Assembly: GCA_020055645.1 (NCBI GenBank)
Contig: CM034546.1
Location: 99,448,001-99,512,000, forward strand
Reading direction: 5' to 3'
DNA: 64,000 nt
Origin: Tomocerus qinae
Lineage: Eukaryota > Arthropoda > Collembola > Entomobryomorpha > Tomoceridae
In this document: one piece after another, positions 12,101 to 27,100 of the stretch
Numbering within the stretch: position 1 is the stretch's first letter
Layout of the letters: every line of letters begins with the position of its first letter
Position numbers and translations under genes: made by a program
Notes under the pieces: model-generated
Told to the model about the DNA's origin: nothing
Database searches by the model: none
What the model saw: only the letters and a program-made list of their open reading frames with translations

Positions 12101-15100
12101 TTGCCATATTGTGTCCTAATATGGTGAATATTGGTGTTATTTCATTCCTTAGAGCTAACACTAACCACTTGTGGTAACTCCGACACAATATAGTTATAGT
12201 ACATCATTTTCTATTTTCAATTGCATATACAGAATACTATAATATTTATACGCATATTTATAGTATTGATATACACAAATGCGGAATATACATATAGATT
12301 CGTTTACTATTTTTCTTTCTTTTTAATACATTTTTGCACACCCATCTTTTGCCATTTTCCACCATTTGGATTTTATTACTCGAAGAAATATGCAGCGTGT
12401 GCCAATCAGTTTGAGGCAACCTTGTGGAAACATTCCATTGGAGAAAGGAATTTTCTTGGTTTCAATCGCAGAATGTGTAAGTACCCTGTGTGATCTTTCA
12501 GGTCACATTAATAACACAGAATATACAAATTGGTATTGTAAGACAATGGTATAGTATTTGCAAATAGGTTAAACTTGTAGGATACTTATCATCAATTCAT
12601 TGAAAAAAAATTGCGTTTACTTTTTTTAAGATATTTGGGATATTGTCGATTGTAATAACTTTAATAGAGCTGACCAACTATTGCACTTCAACATCAAAGC
12701 TACCACATAATGCTAATATGGCCAGAGGTAATATGAATTCATTTGACTTATAAACTCTTTCAGCACAAATTATAACATTTTGCCTCACTCACTTGACATC
12801 TATTTTAATTAGTGCTCCTTGGGACTTACATGTTTATCAATCTAATGATAGTCGTAAACGCAGGAATACTAATATTTGGTGTCAAAACGGTAAGCAACAA
12901 CATTACTCACATCGCTATATACAACTATTTTAGTCAGGAGGGATAGCAAAAATTTACACATCAAGGATAAACCAAATTAGAGAAATAAAATGCAGGAAAT
13001 CAGGAGCATTTTTGGAAGAGAGAAAGTTGTCAAAGTATATTTGGAGGACTTAATGCAATTTTGTACCTCAGTACACTATTCTGGTATTTGCTATACAAGG
13101 ATGAGTTGAATCTACCAGTCTAATGCTAATAAATCGTTGCTACACCTGCTTATGCAATATTGAACCATTTTATTTGGTAAATTGGTTTCCTTTGAGGTGT
13201 ATGGTATATTAAGGAAGATGAAAAGATCAATTTAGGGAATTATTTACTAGAGATAGTGATTGCATAAATAAAGTTAAGCCTTTGATGAGGGGCATTTCTA
13301 TTCTAAGCACTAAGGACTTAATCTGCATAATTGGAATTTTCAGAACAATTTGAGAAAATGTCACACGTACTTCTTCATATCTATTATCATGTTCGTGGTA
13401 ATAATTGCGACGTTGATAATGCACGGGTGCTCAGACGTGAATAAAGTGTTCAATCTATATTACTTCGAATACATTGCGTATCCCCTTTGGTTGGTATTTC
13501 GACCGTACCCATTGTGGCTCGTAAAGTGCTTTATTGTAGAGTTAATCCGAGAGAAAAGAGCGTTACGAACGAGATCAACGGTGCGAGTGAAGCCATATCA
13601 AAACCAAGGGAGCGGGAGCACGGACACATTAACAAGCCCAACGAAACGACCCTTTGAAGATATTTTAGAGGAGCTCCATTTCAATGCTGATGATGAGATA
13701 TTCATGAATCAGCTTGAAATAGACTACAGCCAACCTCTAAAAACCGGAGATAATTTCGCAGTCAGTAAAGGCAGATTAGATTTGGGCAATGGAAAGATTG
13801 CTGACGTCGCTATCAAAATTTTCAAACCAACCTTGGATGTAAAAGGAATAAAATACATGATTTCTGAAGCCAAAATATTGGCTATGGTCAGTTCTCATCA
13901 AAATATAATCACATACCACGGTGTATCCCTTGAAAACATTCACAAAGGTATATATTTATCCACCAATTTGAAATTACAAACGAATATCTAACAAAATGTT
14001 TAATGACGAGTTTAACTTTGAAATTCTAGGTAAAATAATCCTCGTACTGGAATATTGCCCCAAAGGACACTTTGAAACATTTCTGCAAGAGATTGACAAG
14101 CAGAGCTTTATAGACCAATTAGTCGGGGATAACTATGACAGTTACATCCAAGAGTACATAAACTAATTTACAACTAATTTATTTGTTGAACTATCATGAG
14201 TTATTCGTGGAAAACCGGAAATACGTATTAGATGCCACCGGCAATGGTTAATCCTACTACAAGAGTCGATGTTTATGATCTAAACAAGGAAATCCTTATT
14301 GTACAGATCGAATAACCTCAGAGTGGTACAGATTGATCCAAAGCTAGTACATTATCGTCACCATTAGCGTACAAAATAAAGAGCATGGCTTTCACTTAGT
14401 GGAAAGAAAGTATAGGGGAAAATTAAATGAAATTTTCCTTTACACGTTTGCAGCTTACAGTTTTCACTTCTATCAATATTAAAGGTGCTTTTAACGAAGT
14501 ATTTGGCCATTTCCAATAAACCGTTTAATATTGACCTAACTAAGAATAAATACTTGCTGAGATGGTTCATATTATTATTTACTCCGTGAGAATGTCTTTT
14601 TATGGTACAAACAAAGGATTTCCTAAAATAGGATCTAACCACGCCTACGTGTCTAAATTTAACCACTTTGCGGAGGCTGTCTAATACGTTTTTATCAATC
14701 CTACAATGAGCATATATTGGTTTTTGTCCAATAAACAGGAGTCTCTATGAGAATATCATGACCGTGACAAAACAAAAGTTTACCACTCTGGATCTCCTGA
14801 GGTGGTCTGGTGAGATTGCTTCTGGCATGGAATTTCTCCATTCTAAAAGGGTATTCTACTTCCATTACCTAATATCAGTTTATTAAATAATTTCACAGAA
14901 CCATAAGACAAGTTGTAAATAAATAAATAATTCTGTTTAGATTATTCATGGAAATCTAGCGACTAAAAACATAATAGTAAGCAATGAAAATACAATGAAA
15001 ATCGGGCAATTCACAGTAGCAGCCCACTTGTTTACTGCAGATAGGACCACAACAAAGAACGATGTGATGAAGGTACCATTTATTTGATTCCTTGCGAAAT

Positions 15101-18100
15101 GTGCTAGATTGAATCTCTTCAGATGTAACTCAATTTATTATAGTAATGTTCCATTGACAAATTGGGTTAGGAACCTTTTCCTTGGCGCTGGATGGCAGTA
15201 GAATGTATGGAGAATATTGATGAATTGAATTTCACTAAAAAATCAGATGTCTGGTCATTTGGAGTGACAGTATGGGAAATATTCTCAATGGCAAGTACTC
15301 AGCCATATGAAGGCATGTCTGTGAGTGATTTCTTCCCTAAATTAAAGCAAGGCTATAGACTGGAGAGACCTTGCTATGCTTCTGCTGAAGTGTAAGCCAT
15401 TTTTACCATAATTTTTGTATCTAAATATTACATAATGCATACACGTATTTAAATAGTAGCAAATATCGCTATTTCTTCAGAGCGGTAATAATAGATATAA
15501 AAAACATCTAGGCATATAGCCACAAAAACCTATTTAAATAATGCAGTTATTTGCCACCCTTATCCACATCCTTTTGTACATAAACCAGTGGCTAGGAACA
15601 TAAAAGACATTTTTACAGCAAGGTAACCAAGCATTTGCGTAGTTTGGGAAAAGATGCATTGACTTTTACTGAGAGACTAACAACAAGTGACACGCCGTCA
15701 TGCATATTTCTTAGCGGGGAAGAGTCGATCTACATTTTATACTGCTCCTTTGAGATATCTACTAAATCAATGTCACATTTTTTATTCTATCTCTTACGTA
15801 GCTACGACATTATGAAAAAATGCTGGCATAGGGAGCTAAAAGAAAGACCAAGCTTTACAACCCTAAGACAAACTTTCGATGAAGTTCTTACTGCACTGAT
15901 GCATACATCCGACTCTGAAGAAGATTAAACAATTTGACTTACCTTCACACAAGTACTTATATAATATATATCTATCTTTTAATATAACCTAATAAAGTGA
16001 TACTGGCTTATCATTATTTCTCGTTTTTATTTGCGATGTACAATTTCTGTCTAGACATTGGAATTACTTATAGCATAGTATACATATATTTCATCTATGT
16101 AAAGGCTATAGTAGGGCAATTGGTACTTAGCTTGTATTGACATGCATACCATTTGTCATCATCAAGGGACATAACAGAGTGCTCAATTCTATAATATAAT
16201 CGCACTAATACCTGACTATCTATGTCTTGGTACGACCGCCTAGGAAACCTGCATATATTACGTAACGTAAAACCCCCTTTCTCAAGTGTAGCGCAAGTGC
16301 TAGCTGTAACTCTTTTGGGCATCGCTTCCTCCCATCAACTATCAACGTAATATATGCACGTTCCTTGAAAGCAAAAAAGTAAAATGCGCATGCCCCTCCC
16401 TCTAAACCAACGAATTGAGTTGTTTCATATTATTATAACATCAGAACAATAATACGAATTCACATAAGATGATTATTGGTGATTGAATGGAAATAATTAG
16501 CTAAAGAAGGCAATTCGTTTTCCAAAATCCCGGAATCATATTTTTCTGATTTTAAAGGGGAACATTCTGGGGTGTTTAATAAATATAATGTTTTATTATT
16601 CCCCATTTGAACCGGAATTGTTTTTATTACTGTGATGGGTTGCCTGCTTAATTTCTCTTGAGTGCCAGGTTCGCCCCTTAGCTGGGTTCAACTAGTACTT
16701 AATAAACGAGAACGACTTTGACAAACGTATCTCTCATTACTACCATGATTAACTACGGGAAAAAAGTTTAGGGAGCAAAGACATTTCGTCGAGGTCTACA
16801 TCAGCTTAATAGCTAACGGTAAGTGAATTACATCAGTAGTAGTGTTAACACAAAAAGTTTTACATCTACGTCCAGTAAATGACCCCATACTAGGGCTTAA
16901 ACTTTCTGCCATGCATAGAGCAGCTACCGTTAGCCCTATATTGACTCTATTATCGGAAAAATTTATCAGCAGAGTAATATAGCTTACCGGATAGTTGACA
17001 AGTAAGTGAATGCCTCCACGAGTGCTGCCGCGCTAAAAATTCTCCTCTGAAAATCACATCATGAGAAGCAATCGAGAGCAAAAAACAGCCCATCAGAAGA
17101 TCAGCTCCTGCCAGATTCCGTATGTAGAAGGAGTGAACTTTGTTTGGCTCCCGGAGAACTATCCGACTTATGATCACGAATAAATTTCCAAACACTGCTA
17201 TCAAGCCCATGATCCACACACTAGAATTCATAAAAACATCACATTAGGTCCAATATTAAACAGAATGGATTTTTAAATCCATTACAACATGATATTGGAT
17301 GGTACATCTAATTTTAGATGCTCCATCTGCTAATTCGGAACCAATTTATTTTTAATGGAAAGTCCTTGAAAAGACTATTGCACATTATCAAGTATATGTT
17401 TAGAATATGAATAACAATAACACGCTAGATCAGGCATTGACATACTAAAAAATATTATCATCTGTACCTATATTATAATAATGATGAAGGTGAAATTGAT
17501 CTTAGAGTGAAAACAAAAAAAATCATATAAAAGTATAAGCGATATTTGCCCTACTTTTCCAATATATTCCTAGATCCATATTTTATAATACGTACATATT
17601 TGGTCAAGCTAAGATGACATTCTTTGTCTAGTCATTTTTATTTTTACAAGCACTGAGATCATATTAGGTACTTCATCCCAGCAGAATTTCATAGGCGACT
17701 GCCTACTTTAATAACAGATATGTCTCTGTCCAAATTATCTCTACAAAAAGTAAGCGATAAAACTTGGCCTAAGTGCATTTTAAGACAGTTCTGTATATTT
17801 ATATCTCACTCGATCTGCATAATTTGTCATTCTAGTAGCCAGAAAATTATACCATTTTCTAATCATATTGTAGCTTGGCCAAAAGTTTTTTGCATCCATT
17901 GTCCTCGCTAACCTCAGCTCAGTAATGAAGTAGTGACACTGACAGAAGATAGGTCTAGACCACAATGCCATTAAACTTTACGCTTACTGAAAATAGCTCC
18001 GTGATGGACGAACGGGCCTACATCTACATCATACATACTTCATGCCAACCCAATATGGAATACCATTATCATATTGAAACATTAAAAAATAAACAACACA

Positions 18101-21100
18101 ACAGTACAGTACAAAAACTAAGCAGAACACAAGTCATCAATTAATTAGCATTCACAAGCATTATTAGTATGTAATTTTAGTAAACAGATGGAGAGTAGAA
18201 ATATACATTCAGAAAATTGAAAAGTTACTTTCTCTAGGAGAATGAATATATTATACTAGCTGAATCCTAGCACACTAAGTGTGCTATAAAATGTTGAAAT
18301 CAGTAAATTTCTAGCGAATGCGCATTGGCCCGAAATTCATAGACCGTTGATTGGACTCTACTGATAGTCTAAGTCTAGTCCTTGCTCATTAATTGCAAAA
18401 TATTACCCTTACTCATTAATTACAAAATATTACGGACAAATATACAAACCTTAATACATTAATACAGAATTCCATGCGCATGTCCCACTTTGTTTAAAAG
18501 ATTATGTTTATGTAGAGTAATGACATTGTGGACTGAAATTTTTGGCTTAGATGCAATCTCTTTTTTCTCGTCCTTTATCTACATGTGTTCCTAACATAAA
18601 CTTTAACTGTCGCTGCTTTGCATAGAAATGTCTTAGACGATGGTCCTTTATTATGTAGAGCAATTCCACAAGAAAATCCAAGGCTGGAATGCACTTCCAC
18701 CATTTTATCACAAATATAGAGATCAAAATTTATATTGGCCATTAGTTTTAGAGTTAACTGAAGTATGTAGGTATTATTAGATTCATGTCATGCCTAGTCT
18801 CATTTTCCAGCACTTCACGTTGCATTGAGCATGAGAAAAAGCTAGGAAAGTCCAGTGAACTGAAACAAATTCTCGCTTTCCACTAGCAAATAGATTTTCC
18901 ATTGTTTGAAACATTTGTATTCATGCGAACATTATTATAGCCAAACTGAAAGGAACCAAAGGCCATTACTTGAGACTCTTCAGGTCATAAACAATCCACT
19001 TAGGCAAAGTTAATCCAACATAACAATGCTGCAATTGAAAGTCAGATCTGTACTGTAACAAAACCTTAAGGACTCTCGACTATACGCAACTCATGCGGGG
19101 AAGTGCAACTCCCTATTCGAAATAATTCAAATCTCTAATCATATCTATCTATTAAATCTATCACCACCAGATACTTCAGACATACATCTCAGATCTAACT
19201 GTCAAAACCACAATGCTTTTTATTTCGGAACATAGTATCATAAAATGATATTTAAATGCGTAATATCCTCAAAAGGGTATAAAAACGTTCGTTTTATTCA
19301 CTCCATACACCTGCAACATTATTTCGAATCTAACCTTGAGCATAACGTTGAAGGAACCGAAACGAACCAGACATTTTTATATTTAACTAAACCGGTCCAT
19401 TAAAAATTAAAGAATCGAACTATCAGCGAATTACAAAGGTTAGGTGAAGTTGGAAAGTGGTTTGTATTACATTTGATACCAATGGAAAAGCCAAAGAATG
19501 ATTTCGATTATAAAACGAATGATACAGTGAGTTCTCATATAGTTATACATCTAAATATATCCTGAACTAACGTTAAGGACTGTATGATATCTTTTTATGT
19601 GGTCGTCCCTGAACCACTGCACATCTTACCGGAATAGCTTACAGCTTCTGTTCAATTTCCCATTTTGACACACATAAATGTACCTGCTACTGACAAGAGT
19701 ATAGAACGAATGCCTTTCCCCGACAAGCATGAAACAATTGTCAACGTCTATTCTACTGAATACTATCCAGAATACTGTCGCTCTTGGGCTGAAAGGGAAG
19801 CTTGAATTAAGCTGATAAAGCAAGTATGTTATAAATAAGTCTGCAAATGTTTAGAACCAATGAATATGTATTTGTATTTATACGGTAGAAACTAGATGCT
19901 ACAACTTGTACAGAGTTTCAGAAATAGTAAGAAAACATATTGGGAGACTGTCAGAAGAAAATTTGTATTGAAAAACCGTACAACACAATTACGGCTTGCT
20001 TTCACCAGACATTTTAATATTAATAATGTCTCTAGGTACTTTTGATATTGGTACTTTGTCAAAGTAAATTATTAGCTTCCGTAGGTAGTATTTAAAACTG
20101 TCTCCTTCTATACAAGCTAAAATGCGATCATCGTGAAATTTTTTGAAATATTGACTAAAACTAGTTCTTCTCTAGTCATGAATACGAAAATATAAAGCAA
20201 TAATCTGGATTCTACTACCGACAGAGTATAATTTTGCTAAACTATATGTTATATAGAACTGGTGGTCCAGCCAAATCTAATTTCATCCTTTTTGAATATT
20301 TTTCCATGCAGCATACCTTCCGTTCTGGGAACTGAATAAAATTCTGTTGTGCATACATGACCGCCCTCAATGTGACATAAACAATTCAGACGAGAATGAA
20401 AGTTGTTCGATTGATCGCTAAAATTTTGCACACAAAAGCATACAACTGCAAAAATATTCAATAACTTTTTATTGAAAATGGAAACATTTGATTCTCCTTT
20501 TGTGTTGAATTTTAGGGAACAGCAAAGTAGGCACACAGGTTTCAAATACTATAGATAGAAATGAGATACACCCACTTAACTAATGTAACTTCATAGTATA
20601 AACATAGTGGTATGTACCACTTATAACACTTTAGAATAAACTTGTATTTAATCTTATAAGCAAATTATATGTCTAATCTAAATATACGATTATAAAATGT
20701 AGTAGTATAAACAACACAGAAATAATAAATATAGTATATGTAAACATAATATGTAAACCTTGGCTCCATGGGCAAAATGCCCGTAGGGAGCGTCATCATT
20801 AAATAAATAAATGTAACTTCATCGGTCCTTCCTGATGTCCTAAATGTTCATCGCGTGTATTTTTGTAGTTTTCCAATACTTTTATGCTTATACCTAACAG
20901 AGAAAGCATTAAAATTAAAGCAGAAATATATCAAAATACAGAGTGGATTACAATACAAATAAAAATGATGGAGCATAGCTCTGTAGTTGCGACATGAGTC
21001 GCAATAAGCTCAATTAGAGGAAAAAGAAGTCGTGTCGAAGAGCATAGTCGAAGGCGTATTTACAATTTACACCCACCTTCTACTTCTATGGATTTTTGTC

Positions 21101-24100
21101 TCACTGTTACAGGGATGGAAAATTGGTAAGAAACTAGTTGTATCACACGTCATGACTATGACGGAAAAATTCACATTGAAGAGGTCGATCCTGTCATATA
21201 ATCAATTCGGTAAAAGTATTTTTCTAAAGCAGGATTTAGTTTTCGAATGTTTAGGCAAAAGATGTGTTTACTAACAAATAAATGATTTTATTAGGGTATA
21301 AAAATTTTGTGAATAAAAAAATTGAGACTCTTCAGGATGTTTTTTCGGTTAAAACAGACAAATTAACAGACATTTTTACATCCCGCAAATAAGAAACTTT
21401 CCCTTTTTCGATCCCTGCTTTTTAATAAGGACTGCAATAGACCTGACAACCTTTTTCTCGATTAATTGTGTCCATGCAATACAGCTTTATCTCTATTTCC
21501 TTGTATTGCTTGAGCAAGGGAGACCCACTGAAGGCATGCCATTAGTAAACCTACAACTTTCTTTTTATGAGAATCTGCTGCCGTTTGTCACCCACTAACT
21601 GCTGACAGTTAGACCCATACAACTATACAGTATTACGTAAGAGTACTTGTATCCTATATTCTACAGTATACTCCATTTGGATTACATAAGATAGGATAGG
21701 TAATAATATATGCTCTGATATCCTTCTATATAGGTTTGTGTCTATTTCTTTTCAATACACAGAAAGGTTTACCTAGAACTCTTTAACCAGTAGTACATTT
21801 TATGAAAGGAAGGAAACCCTAAACAAATCTCATTTACAAAGGGGAAAGCATTGCAATAGAAGAAGTTATTCAGTCAGTAATTGTTATCAGTACTACCATT
21901 CTGTTCTGTCTGCAATCGTGCCACAGAATACTTATCGCTGTATTGCATTCTAAAAATTATGGCTTTACCATACAAAAGAGGCAGAAAAGGTTTACTTACA
22001 GGAATGAATCCTATATACAATTTACTACATGCTGACTAAACATAATACCAATGGTATTTTTTCACTCTGCAATTTTCAGATTATAAAGAATTTTTTTATC
22101 CTTTTACCACGGAATTAGACTATTAATAGGTACCTTTTACCAAGAAAATGATTAATGAATTTCATAAACAGTTATGATACAAATTACAAACCAATTTTTA
22201 TATTTTACAACAAGTATTAAAATGTTAACCATCATCGATAAAGAATCATTTGGTATTCACAGGAGTATTTGTGCAGATGAAAAGAATTTGGCAAAGAGAT
22301 TTAGGAGGAGAAAGACAACGATTTCCGGAGAAGGTTTTCGGTTGTTGCGTTTGGGAAATCTTCCAGAAATTCAAAAATAATGTGAATTCCCGTGCATTCA
22401 ACCTCGACCGATTTTATCGAAAGCTACAGTTGCTCTAGATTTTTCCATCCCACACTTAACTTCATCAATAGTAATTCAAAGTGAGTCTACTTCAAAATTA
22501 CTTTACAAAGTTATTAAATTTTTGCAAGCAATTTTCTACACTCGATAAATAAAATGTGATTCAGGGGTTCATTAGATGCTGTAATATCAAGAAAAAGTAG
22601 TTCAGCGGAAACTACACTCAGGGCATTCTAATGATCCCTTTGCAGAAACTGCAAATCAGACCCTAACCTACAAACAGCTTCCAATATTCCAACTAAATAT
22701 TGTTTATCATATACGTTCCCATCGCTAGTTAGTTTCGATACAGTAAACACGACAAGGAAACATGATGCCAGTAGCAAAAACAAGACAATAACTAATGATA
22801 AGAATGTATTTTAGGGAGTCAAATCCAGTTAGATCCACTTTTACTTCTATCAGGAGATATCAGGATTCCCATGCAACAGATTTATGCAACAAAGGCTTCA
22901 CATTTCTTTGTATGCATTTGTCTCTATTAAATACTGATACCCAAACCCTTTGGTTGTATAAATATCCTATACCAGAGAAATGTATACCTATGATATGTAC
23001 ATCCATGCTTATTGTATTAAAAGTTGGTAAATTCAGGACTTCCAAGTTTCCATTACAACTTTTATCAATACTAGATCGTTGACAAGCAAGAACAAAAGCA
23101 ATTTCGTCCTAGAAAATGAACTATGCTTGACAAAGCTTGCATAAGTATGATATAAATTCTCAAATAAATACTTAACTATTACGCTGCCAAGAATAATTTT
23201 GTTTAAAGACTAACCAAAATCTAAGGACAATGTTGTCCAGCAAGTTCTCCACAGATGAAATGCCATCGCCTTTGGGTAGACAACTTCTTACATGAGGAGT
23301 CCACCAACACATCCAAAATTGATCGAAATATCTGAAACAAGTAATAGATCGTGATGTAAAAGAACAGACGGTGGAATAACCAAGGAACGTTCAATATGAC
23401 AGCAGTCTACGTTTCTTGGGAATAACGATGCTAAAAGGGAAATATGGAGTACAAAATGGTTTTTCTTCGTCATGTTATTCGCAGGTAAGCCTTATTATAC
23501 AAGCAAATGTTTTTCAGTTCTAAACCCAATGAAAATTGCATTTCAGAGAAATTGTCAAATGGATTGAAGTTTCTTGTTTTTCAGTTTTTTCATTTGCATG
23601 GTGAACGTGAAAAGATCAGCAACGTTATGTTCCTGTAACTGTGCACTTTTTCTCTCCAATAGCATTACATTGCTTCCTTTACAACAAAAGGTATCTCCTA
23701 CTTTCTACCAGGGACACATTAACTGGAAACGATAATTGCTGTATATACATAATAATTCATTTATTTCTAAGACAAAGGTAAAAATTGAAGCAAATGTTCT
23801 TACATGTGATGAAGCCCCGTCAAGTTTCCGAATATCATTTTTGGCTCCTCCAATTCCCCGAATCGATTTCGTTCAAGATTTCTAAGGAAATTAATCCATT
23901 CAACAATAACTCACTATCAATGAATTACAGAACACACACGGTAAATTATGGAGAGATGACAATGATATAATAACAGAAATGTCATAAACTCCCTACAAAA
24001 CGAGGTATGATATCGCTAACTTCATGTATCACACATTCACATTGAATTGTACGATGCAAAAGTAATTGAAACCCTGCACCCACTGGGCAATAGATTAAAA

Positions 24101-27100
24101 AGCAGGAAATGTTGTGCGTCGACCTTATGCAAATTTTCTGAGTAACGAATAGCAATCCAACTGAGCCTATATTAATATCATGCTATGGGTATGTACATGA
24201 ATCATGGCATTCAGACAACAGATTCCGAATGAACTTATTTTTCCAACGTTACGTTTGCACTATTACCTGCCCTAATATACACTTACTTGTCAATGACACG
24301 TATATATAAATAGACAACTTACAGCGATTGTAAGCATTCCAGTCCATCAAAAGCTGCAATTTCAATTCGTTGAATGTCATTATCATTCAGATTCCTGGGG
24401 GAAATAAAAACATAAGTAATGAATTAAATACTCTCTACCGCTACTTGCAACGGACTTTCACAACAACAACAACAATATACATTAATTTCATTGTCATGTT
24501 CCTAGGGCGTGAAAGTCACTTTATCTTTTATAAACTTATGCTGGTATTTTCACTATGATTGTAGTTATTGCAATCAAATTTTGGTGAAGTGAAAGTTGAG
24601 CAAATGGAGTTAGCATTAGTAAAGAGAAAGTAGTGAAAAGCGATTTAATACGTCATACTGTAGGTAGACGACGGGCATAATCCTTGATTAATGATCAAAT
24701 GCAAACTTTAAGCAGGTCACTGATGCATATTAGTAGTAAGTATAATAAACCATGCCACATTTACCATTTCTTTGAACAGAATAAATAATAAATACTACCA
24801 ATTTTCCCTATGGGCGCTTCGCTCTGCACTTCGTAAACTGCATAATGTTAAGGTTCGTCATTTGCATATACATACATTAGATAATTCCATAGTGGGCATA
24901 TATTTTCTTCGATATAGTTGTAATAGATATTTGTAGTTCGTTTATGCGATTATTAGGCACTTTCCCTTTCATAAACCTACATAAATCTCCTAAAAATTCG
25001 CTATTCGTGAACCAAACTTAAAATGCATTGAGTGCTAAGTAGGTATGTAGACATACTGCATATAATATATCCCATTTTCATCTATAAATCAAAGCCTGGG
25101 GATCAGGAAGCCTCAGAATATCAATGGCCTTTACTTCCGCTGCGTACTTTCTTTAAGCCCTTGAATACATCTTGTCCTCATCCAAGATGAAAACTTTCTC
25201 CGGTAAAAGAAGTAAGCAATAAAGGAAGAAATTGCTCACCCATGCGAATAAGTACAGAACAGTATGTGCAGCTTTATAACAGCTACTAAGAAGGATTCAA
25301 TTTTGGTTGGCTGGTTTGCGCTTATACACAATAAGTATGTGTACTTAAGAGGTACTTATCTACATTCATTGAAACTGAAACGACTGTAAATAAAACTACT
25401 TTTACATGTACTATGCTCTCCATTATATCATTATTATTAATATCCAATCCCAGTTGCACACAATTCAGATCCAATAATAGGTACTTTGCGTTTCAGTGTC
25501 AACCTTAAAAATTTACCTTAAGATACTTACTTTCACCAGACGGTAAATATTTAGTGTCGAGACAAATTTTCCACTTGCGTGGTAAGGTATGTTACCTTAC
25601 CCAAAAATATCAGCGCGGATTTCAACTTGGATTGAAATTTTAATTCCTAAATACACTCAGATTTTAAATTGTAGAGAAGATGTCTGAATTGTACTTATTG
25701 CCACTGCTTGAGGAAGTTGAAGACGACGATCTTTTAGCTATATTTAAGGATGAGGCAAACATTTCTGACAAAGAATGCAATTTATTTCCATTTAATACAT
25801 TCAGTGACGAGTATTGCCGCAAACACTTTAGATTTTTTAAGAACGATATTTTTAAGCTCAAAAAAGCTTTAAAAATTCCACATTCATTTTCCCTGGAAAA
25901 TAAACTCAAAGTCGAAGGTCTGGAAGCGTTATGCGTCTTATTACACTCTTAAAAAATTTCAGCATATTTTCATCAAGCTTGAGTAAACGGTACTCAATAT
26001 TTTAGTACGAAATGTGCTGACTCAACTGTTGAATAAAATTTATTCAACCGCATTGAGTAACCTGTTTTTACAGAAGTTGACTTACTTTTACTCTATTGTT
26101 GAGGAAATTATCCTTTCCGATTGTGTAATTTATGCTGTCACGTTGAATATAATATGCTCTAATATTGAGCATAATATGCTATCATGTTGAGCATAACATG
26201 CTAACATGTTGAGCATAGAATGCTATCATGTTGAGTAAAATATGCTATCGTGTTGAGTGTAATATGCTATCATGTTCAGTATGTTGTGCTATAAAGTTGC
26301 ATAATATATGCAATAAAGTTTAGTAATATCACTTTCACTTTATTTATTGCAGCTGTTATATTTTAATACAATTATAAAGTACAAAACAGTATAAAATTAT
26401 TGATAGTAAAAATAATTCATTCACTTTTAATTAAAAAATTAGAATATCTATGACAGTAATGAAAACACTATAAAATTTATACAAAACAATTAAAAAACAT
26501 GCAAATCAATTCAATTATTTAGTACCTGAATAATTGTGTATTACAGTATGATCAGTTACGGTAAGGTTGTTGAGAAAAACACGAGTATGTTGCAGAATCT
26601 TCAAACGATTACCAACTGAAGGGACGAGAATGGCAAACATTAGATCTTCCAGCCCATTTTCCTGCATAGCAAAATGGAAATTGCAACAAAACTTCTTCTT
26701 CCACTTTATTCTCTGAAAAAACAAAGTATATTTAAAACCAATTATAGTCAGCTGAATTTTGTTGTCATTGGTTTATTTTATCAAACTAAACACTAAACTA
26801 AAAACGAAAACTTTTATGTAATATAGTTTGTTTCCTTACCTCACCATCTCCAAAAGAGGACCAAGATTTGAAGCATGAAGTATATTTTCAACTGCTGAGT
26901 ATGACATTTTGTAGGTTTAAAAAATTTATTAGTGACAGCAGACTGGTTTTTTATTTGAAAGCGTACGAGTGTCCAGAAGGCTGCTTCCGCATTCATGCAT
27001 GTTGTCAAAGATAGCCGCGTGATGATTACGCTGGCGATTGAGCATTATTTATTTAACATTTCGCCATCGTTTGCTCAACAGTTGACTAGTTTAGGGACAC

